Source: Reyranella sp. (GTDB lineage: Bacteria > Pseudomonadota > Alphaproteobacteria > Reyranellales > Reyranellaceae). From it: DNA of 64,000 bases. Below are positions 38,199 to 49,356 of this stretch, piece by piece. The DNA lies in the NCBI GenBank assembly GCA_019750135.1, contig JAIEOV010000011.1, positions 1 to 64,000 on the forward strand, in the 5' to 3' direction. Each line of letters opens with the position of its first letter. Positions within the stretch are counted from its first letter, which is position 1. The notes below the pieces were generated by a model. It had not been told where the DNA came from, searched no databases, and was given only the letters and a program-made list of their open reading frames with translations. The position numbers and the translations under genes were made by a program.

Positions 38199-39124
38199 GC
38201 AAGGTTGCGGTCCTGATGGGCGGCTGGTCGCCCGAGCGTGAGGTTTCGTTGGTGAGCGGCAAGGCCTGCGCCGAAGGCCTGCGCGAAGGTGGCCACGACG
38301 TCATCGAGTACGACGTCAAACGCGACCTGCGCGCCTTGATCGACTTCCTGCGACCGGCCAAGGGCGAGGGGCCCGACGTGGTGTTCAACGCCCTGCACGG
38401 CCGCTACGGCGAGGACGGCTGCATCCAAGGCGTGCTGGAAGTGCTGGCCGTGCCCTACACGCACTCCGGCGTGCTGGCCTCGGCCATCGCCATGGACAAG
38501 CCGATGACGCGCCACGTGTTCACGTCGCTCGGCATGCGCGTTGCCCCGGGCAAGGTGATCGAGCGCCGCCTGCTGGCCGCCGGCGATCCCATGCCGAGGC
38601 CCTATGTCGTGAAGCCGATCGACCAGGGATCCAGCATCGGCGTGCACATCGTGCGCGAAGGCGACAATCTCGCCGCCGTCGAGGCCGCTGAAGCGGCCTA
38701 TGGCGAGCGCGTGCTGGTCGAGAAGTTCGTGCCCGGCCGCGAGCTCACCGTGGCGGTAATGGGCGATCGCGCCGTCGCCGTCACCGAGCTGCGTCCCCGC
38801 ACGCGTTTCTACGACTATGAGGCCAAATACACCGATGGGATCACCGAGCACCTGGTGCCGGCGCCGGTGCCGACCGAGGTCTACGAGCTCGCCAAGCACT
38901 GGGCGCTGACGGCGCACCAGGCGCTGGGTTGCAACGGCCTGACCCGCACCGACTTTCGCTGGGACGACTCCAAACCCGACACCAACGGCCTGGTGGTGCT
39001 CGAGATCAACACCCAGCCCGGCATGACGCCGCTGTCGCTGGCGCCCGAGCAGGCCAAGTGGGCCGGCATCTCGTGGCCGCAGCTCATGACCTGGATGGTC
39101 GATCATGCGAGGCATCCGACATGA
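38195..39124 (+). CDS. ddl: D-alanine:D-alanine ligase
   Basis: A 309-residue ATP-grasp ligase that makes D-Ala-D-Ala for MurF. Signs are VAVLMGGWSPEREVSLVSGK at the start, VFNALHGRYGEDGCIQGVLE, YVVKPIDQGSSIGVHIV, LVEKFVPGRELTVAVMGDRA and the metal-binding VVLEINTQPGMTPLSLAPEQ near the end. Length is normal. The ATG overlaps the murB stop and its own stop overlaps the ftsQ ATG. Confidence 0.98.
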   Translation: MSKVAVLMGGWSPEREVSLVSGKACAEGLREGGHDVIEYDVKRDLRALIDFLRPAKGEGPDVVFNALHGRYGEDGCIQGVLEVLAVPYTHSGVLASAIAMDKPMTRHVFTSLGMRVAPGKVIERRLLAAGDPMPRPYVVKPIDQGSSIGVHIVREGDNLAAVEAAEAAYGERVLVEKFVPGRELTVAVMGDRAVAVTELRPRTRFYDYEAKYTDGITEHLVPAPVPTEVYELAKHWALTAHQALGCNGLTRTDFRWDDSKPDTNGLVVLEINTQPGMTPLSLAPEQAKWAGISWPQLMTWMVDHARHPT

Positions 39125-39984
39125 AGGCGGATCCCACCGAGGCCCCCCGCAAGCGCGACTACGATCGCCGCAAGAAGCGTGCGCCGATCAAGAAGATCGG
39201 TCGCCCGTTCTGGCGCCAGCCGCTGCTGCTCGGCCTGGTCGTGCTGCTATTGGGCTGCGGCGGTGGCGGCGGCTGGTGGGCCTGGCGTGAAGGCTGGCTG
39301 GTCGAGGCGCACAACCGGTTGGACGCGGTCGGCTTGGCCATCGTCGGCGCCGTGACGCCGTTCAAGCTCGTCGACGTTACCGTCGAGGGCCGCGATTACG
39401 TCGAGCGCAGCGCCATCCTCGGCGCGCTCGGCGTCAAGGCGGGCGATTCGCTGCTGGGCATCGACCTGCAGGCGTCGCGCCAGCGGCTCGAGTCGATCGA
39501 CTGGGTGGCCAGCGCCACCGTCGAGCGCCGCCTGCCCGACACACTCTATGTCACGCTGGTCGAGCGCCGCGCCGTCGCCATCTGGCAGAACGGCGACGAG
39601 TACACCCTGATCGACCGAGATGGCCGCACCGTGCGCGCCAGCCGCATGCCGCCGGGGGCGGAGAAGCTGCTGCTTTTGGGCGGCCCCGGCGCGCCCGAGC
39701 ATGTCGGCGAGTTGTTGCTGCTGCTGGCCTATGAGCCCGCCGTTGCACGCGATCTGCGCTCGGCCGTGTGGGTCGGTCAGCGCCGCTGGAACCTGGTGCT
39801 GAACAACGGCGTCGAGATCTGGCTGCCCGAGGAGGATGCGGTCGCCGCGCTCCAGCAGCTGGTGAAGCTCGACGACAAACACAAATTGCTTTCGCGCGAA
39901 TTCGGAGTCGTCGATCTACGATTGCCGGACAAACTTTATCTCAGGAAACGCGGACCAGGCGATGCGACGCCCGGACCGGTATGA
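39121..39984 (+). CDS. ftsQ: Cell division protein FtsQ
   Basis: A 287-residue bitopic divisome protein. A basic cytoplasmic tail (KRDYDRRKKRAPIKK) precedes one membrane helix around residues 34-57. The POTRA domain follows (about residues 80-150, starting FKLVDVTVEGRDYVERSAIL), then the beta domain with WQNGDEYTLIDRDGRTVRAS and GVVDLRLPDKLYLRKR. Its role is to link FtsL and FtsB to the Z-ring. The membrane helix holds an unusual GCGGGGGWW run. ftsA starts 47 bases later. Confidence 0.95.
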   Translation: MKADPTEAPRKRDYDRRKKRAPIKKIGRPFWRQPLLLGLVVLLLGCGGGGGWWAWREGWLVEAHNRLDAVGLAIVGAVTPFKLVDVTVEGRDYVERSAILGALGVKAGDSLLGIDLQASRQRLESIDWVASATVERRLPDTLYVTLVERRAVAIWQNGDEYTLIDRDGRTVRASRMPPGAEKLLLLGGPGAPEHVGELLLLLAYEPAVARDLRSAVWVGQRRWNLVLNNGVEIWLPEEDAVAALQQLVKLDDKHKLLSREFGVVDLRLPDKLYLRKRGPGDATPGPV

Positions 39985-40031
39985 AAATGCTCGGTGAACC
40001 TTTAGAGTAAGCGTAAGCGACGGGGGAGATC

Positions 40032-41267
40032 GTGGCTAAGACAAGAAACGGCGTGATTGCGGCTCTCGATATCGGCACCAGCAAGGTCGTCTGCTTCGTG
40101 GCGCGTGTGGACGGCCAGGGGTTGCGCGTGGTCGGGATCGGCCATCAGCCGGCCCAGGGCATGCGCTCGGGCAACATCGTCGACATGGAGGCGGCCACGC
40201 GCGCCATCTCCTCGGCGGTGTCGACCGCGGAGGAGATGTGCGGCGAGCACGTCCGCGAGGTCATCGTCGGCGTGAGCGGCGGCTCGGCCGCCTCGCATAA
40301 CCAGAGCCTCGACGTCGCCATCGGCCACCACGAAATCGGCGAGCGCGACGTGCGCCGCGTCCAGCAGCACATCCACCTGCCGGCCGAGACCGCCGACCGC
40401 GACATCATCCACTCCGAGGCCATCGGCTTCTCGGTCGACGGCACCCCCGTGCGCGACGCCCGCGGCATGTTCGGCGAGCGCCTGGGCGTGGAAGTCCATT
40501 TGGTGACGGCGGCCAGCGGCTCGATGCGCAACCTGCAGGTCTGCGTCCGCCGGGCCCATCTCGAGATCGCCGACCGCGTCGTCGCGGCCCATGCCGCCGG
40601 CCTCAGCTCGCTCGTATCCGACGAGCGCGACCTCGGCGTCACCCTGATCGACATGGGCGGCGGCACGACCTCGATCGCCGTCTTCTATGAAGGCCATCTC
40701 GTGCACGTCGACAGCATCCCGGTCGGCGGCGAGCACGTGACCCGCGACATCGCCCGCGGATTGTCGACGCCGCTTGCCCATGCCGAGCGCATGAAGACCC
40801 AGATCGGCCGCGCCGTCGCCAAGCCCAACGACGAGTACGACATCATCGACGTGCCGCTGATCGGCGAGGAAGATCGCACGCGTCCCAACCACATCCCGCG
40901 CTCGATCCTGGTCGGCATCATCCGGCCGCGCATCGAGGAGACGTTCGAACTCGTGCGCAGCCGACTTGAGGCGAGCGGTGTGGATAAGTTGGCGGGCGGA
41001 CGCGCTGTTCTGGTCGGCGGCGGTTGCCAACTCGACGGCGTGCCCGAGGTCGCCGCGTCGATCCTCAACAAGAAAGTCCGCACCGGCGGTCCGCTGCGTC
41101 TCGCCGGACTCGCGGATTCAACTGGTGGGCCGGCATTTTCCGCCGCTGCCGGTTTGCTCGCCTTCGCGCTCAACAACCACGCGGCCGGTCAGGCTCAACA
41201 AGTGCAAACGGAAGCGCCTTCGAGTCGAATCGGGCGGATCGGCAGTTGGATTCGGGAAAACTTTTAG
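40032..41267 (+). CDS. ftsA: Cell division protein FtsA
   Basis: A 411-residue actin-like ATPase that tethers FtsZ to the membrane. The phosphate-1 motif is IAALDIGTSKVVCFVARVDG, the phosphate-2 block is VTLIDMGGGTTSIAVFYEG, and the adenosine site contains AVLVGGGCQLDGVPEVA. The C-terminal SSRIGRIGSWIRENF is the amphipathic membrane-targeting helix. GTG start at 40032 after GGGGGAG. Complete and intact. Confidence 0.97.
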   Translation: MAKTRNGVIAALDIGTSKVVCFVARVDGQGLRVVGIGHQPAQGMRSGNIVDMEAATRAISSAVSTAEEMCGEHVREVIVGVSGGSAASHNQSLDVAIGHHEIGERDVRRVQQHIHLPAETADRDIIHSEAIGFSVDGTPVRDARGMFGERLGVEVHLVTAASGSMRNLQVCVRRAHLEIADRVVAAHAAGLSSLVSDERDLGVTLIDMGGGTTSIAVFYEGHLVHVDSIPVGGEHVTRDIARGLSTPLAHAERMKTQIGRAVAKPNDEYDIIDVPLIGEEDRTRPNHIPRSILVGIIRPRIEETFELVRSRLEASGVDKLAGGRAVLVGGGCQLDGVPEVAASILNKKVRTGGPLRLAGLADSTGGPAFSAAAGLLAFALNNHAAGQAQQVQTEAPSSRIGRIGSWIRENF

Positions 41268-41411
41268 GCAATATGTTGTGCGGGGAAAGGCAATCCCCAC
41301 AGGCTATTGATAAGAAGTAAGAAAAGCCGGTGGCGGTAAAGGGTCCGGCCAAAGAATGGGTCCAGCCGCTGCTCCGAGCAGATTACCCCCTCGTTTGCGT
41401 GGAGAAGCCGT
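41268..41411 (+). promoter_or_regulatory. ftsA-ftsZ intergenic region
   Basis: This 144-base gap is the largest in the dcw cluster after ftsL, where most genes overlap. It contains a small GGGGA...TCCCC hairpin near 41283-41298 and an AT-richer run (TATTGATAAGAAGTAAGAAA) near 41307. The ribosome site GGAG lies at 41401-41404, seven bases before the ftsZ ATG. An ftsZ-specific promoter is known in several Alphaproteobacteria and would fit here, but I cannot assign its boxes. Confidence 0.35.
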
Positions 41412-43175
41412 ATGACAATCAACCTCAGCCTCCCCCAAAAGGAGTCCGAGATTAAGCCGCGTATCACCGTGATCGGCGTCGGTGGCGCGGGTGGAAACGC
41501 CGTCAACAACATGATCAGCGCCGCGCTGGAAGGCGTGGAGTTCATCGTCGCCAACACCGACGCTCAGGCGCTCGGCGGATCGCTCGCCGACCGCCGCGTC
41601 CAGCTCGGCATCACCATCACCCAGGGCCTGGGCGCCGGCGCCCGTCCCGAGGTCGGTCGCCAGGCCGCCGAAGAGGCGCTGCCCGAGATCCTGCAACTGC
41701 TCGACGGCGCCAACATGGTGTTCGTCACTGCCGGCATGGGCGGCGGCACCGGCACCGGTGCGGCGCCCGTCATCGCCGCCGCGGCGCGCGAGCAGGGCAT
41801 CCTGACGATCGGCGTGGTCACCAAGCCGTTCCACTTCGAAGGCCGCCGCCGCATGCAGTCGGCCGAGCAGGGCATCACCGAGCTGGAGAAGGTGGTCGAC
41901 ACCCTGATCGTCATCCCCAACCAGAACCTGTTCAAGATCGCCAACGAGAAGACCACCTTCGCCGACGCCTTCAAGATGGCCGACGACGTGCTGCACATGG
42001 GCGTGCGCGGCGTCACCGACCTCATGGTCATGCCCGGCCTGATCAACCTCGACTTCGCCGACATCCGCACGGTGATGGGCGAGATGGGCAAGGCGATGAT
42101 GGGCACCGGCGAGGCCGAGGGCCAGGATCGCAGCCGCGTCGCGGCCGAATCGGCGATCTCGAACCCGTTGCTGGAAGACCATTCGATGAAGGGCGCCAGG
42201 GGCGTGCTCATCAACATCACCGGCGGCCTCGACATGACCCTGCACGAGGTCGACGAAGCGGCGAACCGCATCCGCGAGGAAGTCGACGCCGACGCCAACA
42301 TCATCTTCGGCTCGACCTTCGATGCCACGATGCAAGGCCGCATGCGCGTGTCGGTGGTCGCCACCGGCATCGCCGCCCTGGCCGCCCAGCAGCCGGCGCC
42401 GAACTACCTGTCGCTCGACATGAACCGGCCCGCGCAGACTGGCCAGCCGGCGCTCAGCCGCCCGGTCGCGCCGCCGGTCGGCCGCGTCGCCATGCCGGCG
42501 GCCGCGGTTGCCGCTCCGGCAATACCGGCGGCACCGCCGATCGCACCGATGGTCGCTGCGGCTCCGCCGGTGATGACGCCCGTGGCTCCGGCACCCGCGC
42601 CGGTCGCCGTGGCGCCGATCGCCCCGCCGCCGGCGCCGATGCCGGTCATGGCCGAGATGCCGGCTCCGGTTCAGGTGGTCGCGGCGCCGGTCGAACTGGC
42701 TCCCGCACCGGCGCCAGTCATGGCACCGGCGCCTGTTGCTCCGGTCGCACCCGCCGCGCCGCCGATCGCGGCTTCGGCTGCGCCGGCGCCAGCTCCTGCC
42801 GCCGCGCCGCCGCGTCCGATGGTCGATGAGAACGACTGGCGGGTCAGCCGTCCGGCAGCCAAGCCGGCCGTGCGGGCCAGTGAACCGATCGCGCGACCGG
42901 TTGCCGCGCGGGCGGCCAGCGAGAGCCGCGCACCGAACCTGTTCCAGCGCATCACCGGCGCGTTTGCCGCACCCAAGCCGGCGGCGGCTCCTGCCGTCGA
43001 GCCGGTGGCGCCGCGCGCCGTGCCGGAGAATGTCGTGGCGGTGGCTCCCAAGCCCGTGCCGCGGCCGGCTCCGGCCCAGGCCTCGATCAATCTCGACGTC
43101 ACCGAGCGCGCCAAGCCCGCGCGAGATGACGACGACCTGCAGATTCCCGCGTTCCTGCGTCGGCAAGCCAACTGA
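41412..43175 (+). CDS. ftsZ: Cell division protein FtsZ
   Basis: A 587-residue tubulin-like GTPase that forms the Z-ring. GTP site and tubulin signature are visible in [14 protein letters not shown] and [19 protein letters not shown]; the catalytic T7-type region is [14 protein letters not shown]. The globular core ends near residue 330. A very long Pro/Ala-rich linker follows, about 230 residues. The conserved C-terminal peptide [15 protein letters not shown] binds FtsA. Such long linkers are seen in other Alphaproteobacteria. A terminator follows 33 bases after the stop. Confidence 0.98.
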   Translation: MTINLSLPQKESEIKPRITVIGVGGAGGNAVNNMISAALEGVEFIVANTDAQALGGSLADRRVQLGITITQGLGAGARPEVGRQAAEEALPEILQLLDGANMVFVTAGMGGGTGTGAAPVIAAAAREQGILTIGVVTKPFHFEGRRRMQSAEQGITELEKVVDTLIVIPNQNLFKIANEKTTFADAFKMADDVLHMGVRGVTDLMVMPGLINLDFADIRTVMGEMGKAMMGTGEAEGQDRSRVAAESAISNPLLEDHSMKGARGVLINITGGLDMTLHEVDEAANRIREEVDADANIIFGSTFDATMQGRMRVSVVATGIAALAAQQPAPNYLSLDMNRPAQTGQPALSRPVAPPVGRVAMPAAAVAAPAIPAAPPIAPMVAAAPPVMTPVAPAPAPVAVAPIAPPPAPMPVMAEMPAPVQVVAAPVELAPAPAPVMAPAPVAPVAPAAPPIAASAAPAPAPAAAPPRPMVDENDWRVSRPAAKPAVRASEPIARPVAARAASESRAPNLFQRITGAFAAPKPAAAPAVEPVAPRAVPENVVAVAPKPVPRPAPAQASINLDVTERAKPARDDDDLQIPAFLRRQAN

Positions 43176-43207
43176 CGTAGGCCTGCAAGTTTCTCCACGC
43201 ATTACTC

Positions 43208-43235
43208 GAGGGGCCCGCTGCGGCCCCTCTTTTTT
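43208..43235 (+). terminator. Intrinsic terminator after ftsZ
   Basis: An 8-bp GC stem, GAGGGGCC (43208-43215) paired with GGCCCCTC (43222-43229), has a 6-base loop and is followed by six T. It lies 33 bases after the ftsZ stop and closes the dcw transcript before bamD. Confidence 0.9.
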
Positions 43236-43280
43236 CGGCCCCGGCGGTGATATAAACGCGCCGGCGCAACAGGTTGTTGA

Positions 43281-44093
43281 ATGGGTATGTGGAAAGCGGC
43301 TTTTACCGGGTTTGCCTTGGCTGTCGCGACGCTCGGCCTTTCAGGCTGCGGCTCGTCGGACGACGACAAGAACTACGTCGAGCAACCGGTCGAGGTGCTC
43401 TACAACCGCGCGCTCGATGATCTCGGCGCCCAGGAGTACAAGGCGGCCGCCAAGGGCTTCGAGGAAGTCGATCGCCAGCATCCCTATTCAGTGTGGGCGA
43501 CCAAGGCGCAGATCATGGCGGCCTTCGCCTACTACCAGTCGAACAAGTACGACGAGGCCATCATCGCGCTGGACCGCTTCATCCAGCTCCATCCCGGTCA
43601 TCGCGACATTCCCTACGCCTATTACCTGAAGGCGCTCTGCTACTACGAGCAGATCTCCGACGTCGGCCGCGACCAGCGCATGACCCAGCAGGCGCTCGAT
43701 GCCCTGGCCGAAGTGGTGAAGCGCTTCCCCGAATCGCCCTATGCCCGCGATGCGCGCCTCAAGGTCGAACTCGCCATCGACCATCTCGCCGGCAAGGAGA
43801 TGTCGGTCGGCCGCTACTACCAGAGCAACCAGCAATATATCGGCGCCATCAACCGCTACCGCGTGGTGATCGAGCGCTACCAGACGACGACGCACGTGCC
43901 CGAGGCGCTGCATCGCCTGGTCGAGAGCTACCTGTCGCTCGGCGTGAAGCAGGAGGCGCAGGAGGCCGCGGCGGTGCTGGGCTACAACTTCCCGGGCAGC
44001 GAATGGTATCAGGACAGCTACTACCTGATGACCGGTGAGGGGACGCCGGCGCCATCCGACGAAAAGCGCGGCTGGTTCTTCGGCCTGTTCTGA
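43281..44093 (+). CDS. bamD: Outer membrane assembly lipoprotein BamD
   Basis: A 270-residue lipoprotein of the BAM complex that inserts beta-barrel proteins. The signal peptide ends in a lipobox, TLGLSGCGSS, with the cysteine at residue 23. The mature part has the tetratricopeptide-like helical pairs of BamD, with LYNRALDDLGAQEYKAAAKG, YYQSNKYDEAIIALDRFIQL and ALHRLVESYLSLGVKQEA. Two start codons (residues 1 and 3) are possible. In most Alphaproteobacteria lpxC precedes it; here it follows ftsZ and a terminator directly. Confidence 0.95.
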   Translation: MGMWKAAFTGFALAVATLGLSGCGSSDDDKNYVEQPVEVLYNRALDDLGAQEYKAAAKGFEEVDRQHPYSVWATKAQIMAAFAYYQSNKYDEAIIALDRFIQLHPGHRDIPYAYYLKALCYYEQISDVGRDQRMTQQALDALAEVVKRFPESPYARDARLKVELAIDHLAGKEMSVGRYYQSNQQYIGAINRYRVVIERYQTTTHVPEALHRLVESYLSLGVKQEAQEAAAVLGYNFPGSEWYQDSYYLMTGEGTPAPSDEKRGWFFGLF

Positions 44094-44099
44094 CCCTGC

Positions 44100-45779
44100 A
44101 TGCTGGTCTCGCTTTCGATCCGCGACTTCGTGCTGATCGAGAAGCTCGACCTCGACTTCGTGCGTTCCCGTGCCGGCGGCCTGGGCGCGCTGACCGGCGA
44201 GACCGGCGCCGGCAAATCCATCCTGATCGACGCCCTCGGCCTGGCACTGGGCAACCGCGCCGAATCGGCCGCGGTGCGGCGCGGCGCGACGCAGGCTTCC
44301 GTCGCGGCCTCCTTCGACCTGCCCAAGGAACATCCGGCACATGCCGTGCTGGCCGAGCAGGGGCTGCAGGACGATGACGCGCTGACCCTGCGGCGCATCG
44401 TCGGCGCCGACGGCCGCGGCCGCGCCTTCGTCAACGACCAGCCGGCCTCGGTGGCGCTGTTGCGCCGGCTGGGCGACACGCTGGTCGAGATTCAGGGGCA
44501 GATGGAGCAGCACGGCCTTCTCGACATGGGGACGCATCGCGCCTCGCTCGACGCCTTCGCCGGGCTGGAGAAGCAGGCCGAGACGGTGCGCACGGCCTGG
44601 CACGCCTGGCGCGCCGCCGAGCAGGCGCGCGCCGACGCCGAGGCAGCGGCAGCGGCGGCGCGCCGAGATGAGGAGTTCCTGCGTCATGCGGTGAAGGAGC
44701 TGGAGGCGCTGTCGCCCAAACCCGACGACGAGGAAAAGCTCGCCGAGGAGCGCCAGCTCCTGCGCGCCGGCTCCGCCTTGGGCGAGGCGGTGACCCAGGC
44801 GATGGCCGAGCTCGAGCACGGCCGCGGTGCGGTCGGCGCGTTGCGCAACGCGCATCGCCTGGTCGAGCGCAATGTCGACAAGGCGATGGGCCGGCTCGAC
44901 ACGGCGCTGGCGGCACTCGATCGGGCGCTGAGCGAAGCCACCGAGGCGCAGGCGCAGCTCGAGGCGGCGCAGGCGGCGCTGGAGTTCGATCCGACACGGC
45001 TGGAGAAGGTCGAGGAGCGGCTGTTCGCCCTGCGTGCGGCGGCGCGCAAGCACAATGTCACGGTACCCGATCTGGCGGCGCTGGCGGAGCGCTTCGCCGC
45101 GCAACTGGCGGCGCTGGATGACGGCGAGGCCGGCCTCAGCCGGCTGGCCAACGCGGCGAAGGCCGCGCGCACGGCTTATGTCGCCGCCGCCGAGGCGCAG
45201 TCTGCCGCCCGCCGCAAGGGCGCGGCGCGGCTCGACAAGGCGGTCGCCGCCGAGCTCGGGCCGCTCAAGCTCGAGAAAGCGAGGTTCGTCACCGATCTCG
45301 CCGCCTTGCCCGAGACCGAATGGTCGGAGAACGGCAGCGATCGCGTGCAGTTCACGGTCGCCACCAATCCCGGCACGCCGCCGGCGCCGATCGCGCGCAT
45401 CGCGTCGGGCGGCGAGCTGTCGCGTTTCCTGCTGGCGCTGAAGGTCTGCCTGGCCAAGGTGGGCGATGCGGCGACCATCGTGTTCGACGAGGTCGATTCG
45501 GGCATCGGCGGCGCCACGGCCGCGGCCGTCGGCGAACGCCTGAAGCGGCTGGCCGAGGACGTGCAGGTGCTGGTGGTCACGCACTCGCCGCAGGTCGCGG
45601 CAGTTGCCGACCGCCACTGGCTGATCCGCAAGACGACGACCAAGAGTGCGGCCAGCACCGATGTATTGGCGCTCGACGCCAAGGGCCGCCGTGAGGAGAT
45701 TGCCCGCATGCTGTCGGGCGCTGAGGTCACGGCCGAGGCCCGTGCCGCCGCCGACCGCCTGCTGGCGGCCGCAGGCTAG
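44100..45779 (+). CDS. recN: DNA repair protein RecN
   Basis: A 559-residue SMC-like repair ATPase. The N-terminal Walker A is GALTGETGAGKSILIDALGL; the central two-thirds is coiled coil rich in Ala, Glu and Arg; the C-terminal ABC signature IASGGELSRFLLALK, Walker B TIVFDEVDSGIGG and the QVLVVTHSPQVAAVADRHWL block are present. It acts in double-strand-break repair. The gene starts 6 bases after bamD. Confidence 0.96.
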   Translation: MLVSLSIRDFVLIEKLDLDFVRSRAGGLGALTGETGAGKSILIDALGLALGNRAESAAVRRGATQASVAASFDLPKEHPAHAVLAEQGLQDDDALTLRRIVGADGRGRAFVNDQPASVALLRRLGDTLVEIQGQMEQHGLLDMGTHRASLDAFAGLEKQAETVRTAWHAWRAAEQARADAEAAAAAARRDEEFLRHAVKELEALSPKPDDEEKLAEERQLLRAGSALGEAVTQAMAELEHGRGAVGALRNAHRLVERNVDKAMGRLDTALAALDRALSEATEAQAQLEAAQAALEFDPTRLEKVEERLFALRAAARKHNVTVPDLAALAERFAAQLAALDDGEAGLSRLANAAKAARTAYVAAAEAQSAARRKGAARLDKAVAAELGPLKLEKARFVTDLAALPETEWSENGSDRVQFTVATNPGTPPAPIARIASGGELSRFLLALKVCLAKVGDAATIVFDEVDSGIGGATAAAVGERLKRLAEDVQVLVVTHSPQVAAVADRHWLIRKTTTKSAASTDVLALDAKGRREEIARMLSGAEVTAEARAAADRLLAAAG

Positions 45780-47945
<2,166 letters not shown>

Positions 47946-47956
47946 TCCGGCAAGAA

Positions 47957-47983
47957 AAACGGCCGGGCGATGCCCGGCCGTTT
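47957..47983. terminator. Bidirectional intrinsic terminator between ligA and ompA-type gene
   Basis: A 12-bp perfect stem, AAACGGCCGGGC (47957-47968) with GCCCGGCCGTTT (47972-47983), has a 3-base loop. A-rich bases to the left and T-rich bases to the right serve both the plus-strand ligA and the minus-strand OmpA gene, which converge here. Confidence 0.88.
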
Positions 47984-48005
47984 CTGTTTCGAAGCGTAAG
48001 TCGCC

Positions 48006-48947
48006 TTACTGAATGACGATCTCGACGCGGCGGTTCTGCGGCTCGCGCACGCCGTCGCCGGTCTGAACCAGCAGGCCCTGCTCGCCGCGGCCGATCACCG
48101 TGATCGCCTGCGCCGGCACGCCGTTGCGCACCAGGGCGTCCTTGACCGCATTCGCACGGCGCAGCGACAGCGCCATGTTGTAGGCCTCCGGGCCCGAGGT
48201 GTCGGTGTGGCCCGTCGCCGTGATGCGGGCGTTGCCCTTTGTCTTGAAGGCATCGGCCGCTTGGGCGATCGTGGCCAGCGCCTGCTGGCTCAGGTTCGAG
48301 CGATCCCAGTCGAAGAACACCATGAACGACGGCGGCGCGACCGGCGGCGGGGGCGGCGGCGGCGGCGCTGCCGTGGCGCCGAACTTCACCTGCACGGCGG
48401 CGAGCAGCGCGACGTTGTTGTTGGTCCACGAAGTGCCGGCGACCTGCGGATTGGTCGTGCCGATATAACGGCCCTCGAGGTTGAAGCGCAGGTTAGGCGT
48501 GGCGTTGTAGCCGACACCGAGGATGCCCTGGTAGGCGAAGGTCGTGCTGCCGAGGTTGTAGTCGGAATCGATGAAGCCGACGCCGGCGCCCGCGCCGATA
48601 TACGGCACGAAGGTCCCGGTGGCGTTGAAGTCGTAGAGGAAGTTGGCCATCGTCGTCACCTGGCTGATCTGCCCGGTGATCGCGCGGCCGCCGAAGAAGT
48701 TGCCGTTGTTGTTCTGGCGGTACAGGCCTTCGACCTCGATGCGCGGGCCGATGAAGTCGTAACCGAACTTGCCGCCCAGCGCCCAGCCCGTCTGCGGCGA
48801 GACGTTCTGGCCGAGGATCGTTGTGTTGAACAGCCAGTTGAGGCCGCCTTGGACTCCGAAGTACACGCCCGGTGTCTGGACGTCTTGTGCTTGCACGGTG
48901 GCTGGCAGTGCTGCGAGGGCTGCCACCGCAATCAAGACCTTCTTCAT
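48006..48947 (-). CDS. OmpA family outer membrane protein
   Basis: A 313-residue outer membrane protein. Signal peptide at residues 1-21 (MKKVLIAVAALAALPATVQA). Residues 25-185 form an eight-stranded beta-barrel with alternating aromatic patterns (GVYFGVQGGLNWLFN, FVPYIGAGAGVGFIDS). A run of eight prolines forms a hinge, and the C-terminal OmpA domain (FDWDRSNLSQQALATIAQAA, TGHTDTSGPEAYNMALSLRR) binds peptidoglycan. I chose ATG 48947, after AGGAGA, since it places the signal peptide first. It links the outer membrane to the wall. Confidence 0.95.
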   Translation of the reverse strand: MKKVLIAVAALAALPATVQAQDVQTPGVYFGVQGGLNWLFNTTILGQNVSPQTGWALGGKFGYDFIGPRIEVEGLYRQNNNGNFFGGRAITGQISQVTTMANFLYDFNATGTFVPYIGAGAGVGFIDSDYNLGSTTFAYQGILGVGYNATPNLRFNLEGRYIGTTNPQVAGTSWTNNNVALLAAVQVKFGATAAPPPPPPPPVAPPSFMVFFDWDRSNLSQQALATIAQAADAFKTKGNARITATGHTDTSGPEAYNMALSLRRANAVKDALVRNGVPAQAITVIGRGEQGLLVQTGDGVREPQNRRVEIVIQ

Positions 48948-49356
48948 ACGTATCTCCTGGTGGAGGATTTCAGGATTGATTTCAGAGAGGTTTGCTTCGC
49001 GTTTGGGCTGAGGCAATTGCGTAGCGCGCGGACTTTACGCTTCGTGATTTTCAGTCGCCACCAAATGGCGCCTGCGTCGACGCATTCCCGCCTCAGTGTG
49101 GTCTCGCGGTAACAGTCGCTGTGGTCACGCTGTGATCTTCGTACGATTCCGCACCAATTCATTTCTCAGCGACGAAGCGATATCTCATCGACGGAGAAGG
49201 AATCGTCTTCGCTTTGCATGTTCCCTGCGACACGAAGAACGGGTTGCACAGATAATGCACGGCACGCGCCAAACGTGCCGAAAGTGCTTGCCGCCGCTCG
49301 CTTTCTTCGACGCCGACGGAATGCTAGAGCCAGCACCGTCTTGCTGGAGTGCATGA
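48948..49356. other. Gene-free region between ompA-type and desulfhydrase genes
   Basis: About 410 bases without a supportable gene, lying between divergent genes. It should hold the promoters of both. Composition is somewhat less GC-rich than the coding flanks. I see no clear operator, repeat or RNA gene. Confidence 0.5.

Noticed and set aside
42430..43100. Repetitive Pro/Ala-coding DNA in ftsZ considered as a tandem repeat array
   Set aside because: It is low-complexity coding sequence without a fixed repeat unit.
41304..43202. 632-codon minus-strand frame opposite ftsZ
   Set aside because: The His/Arg repeats mirror the Pro/Ala linker codons of ftsZ; not a gene.
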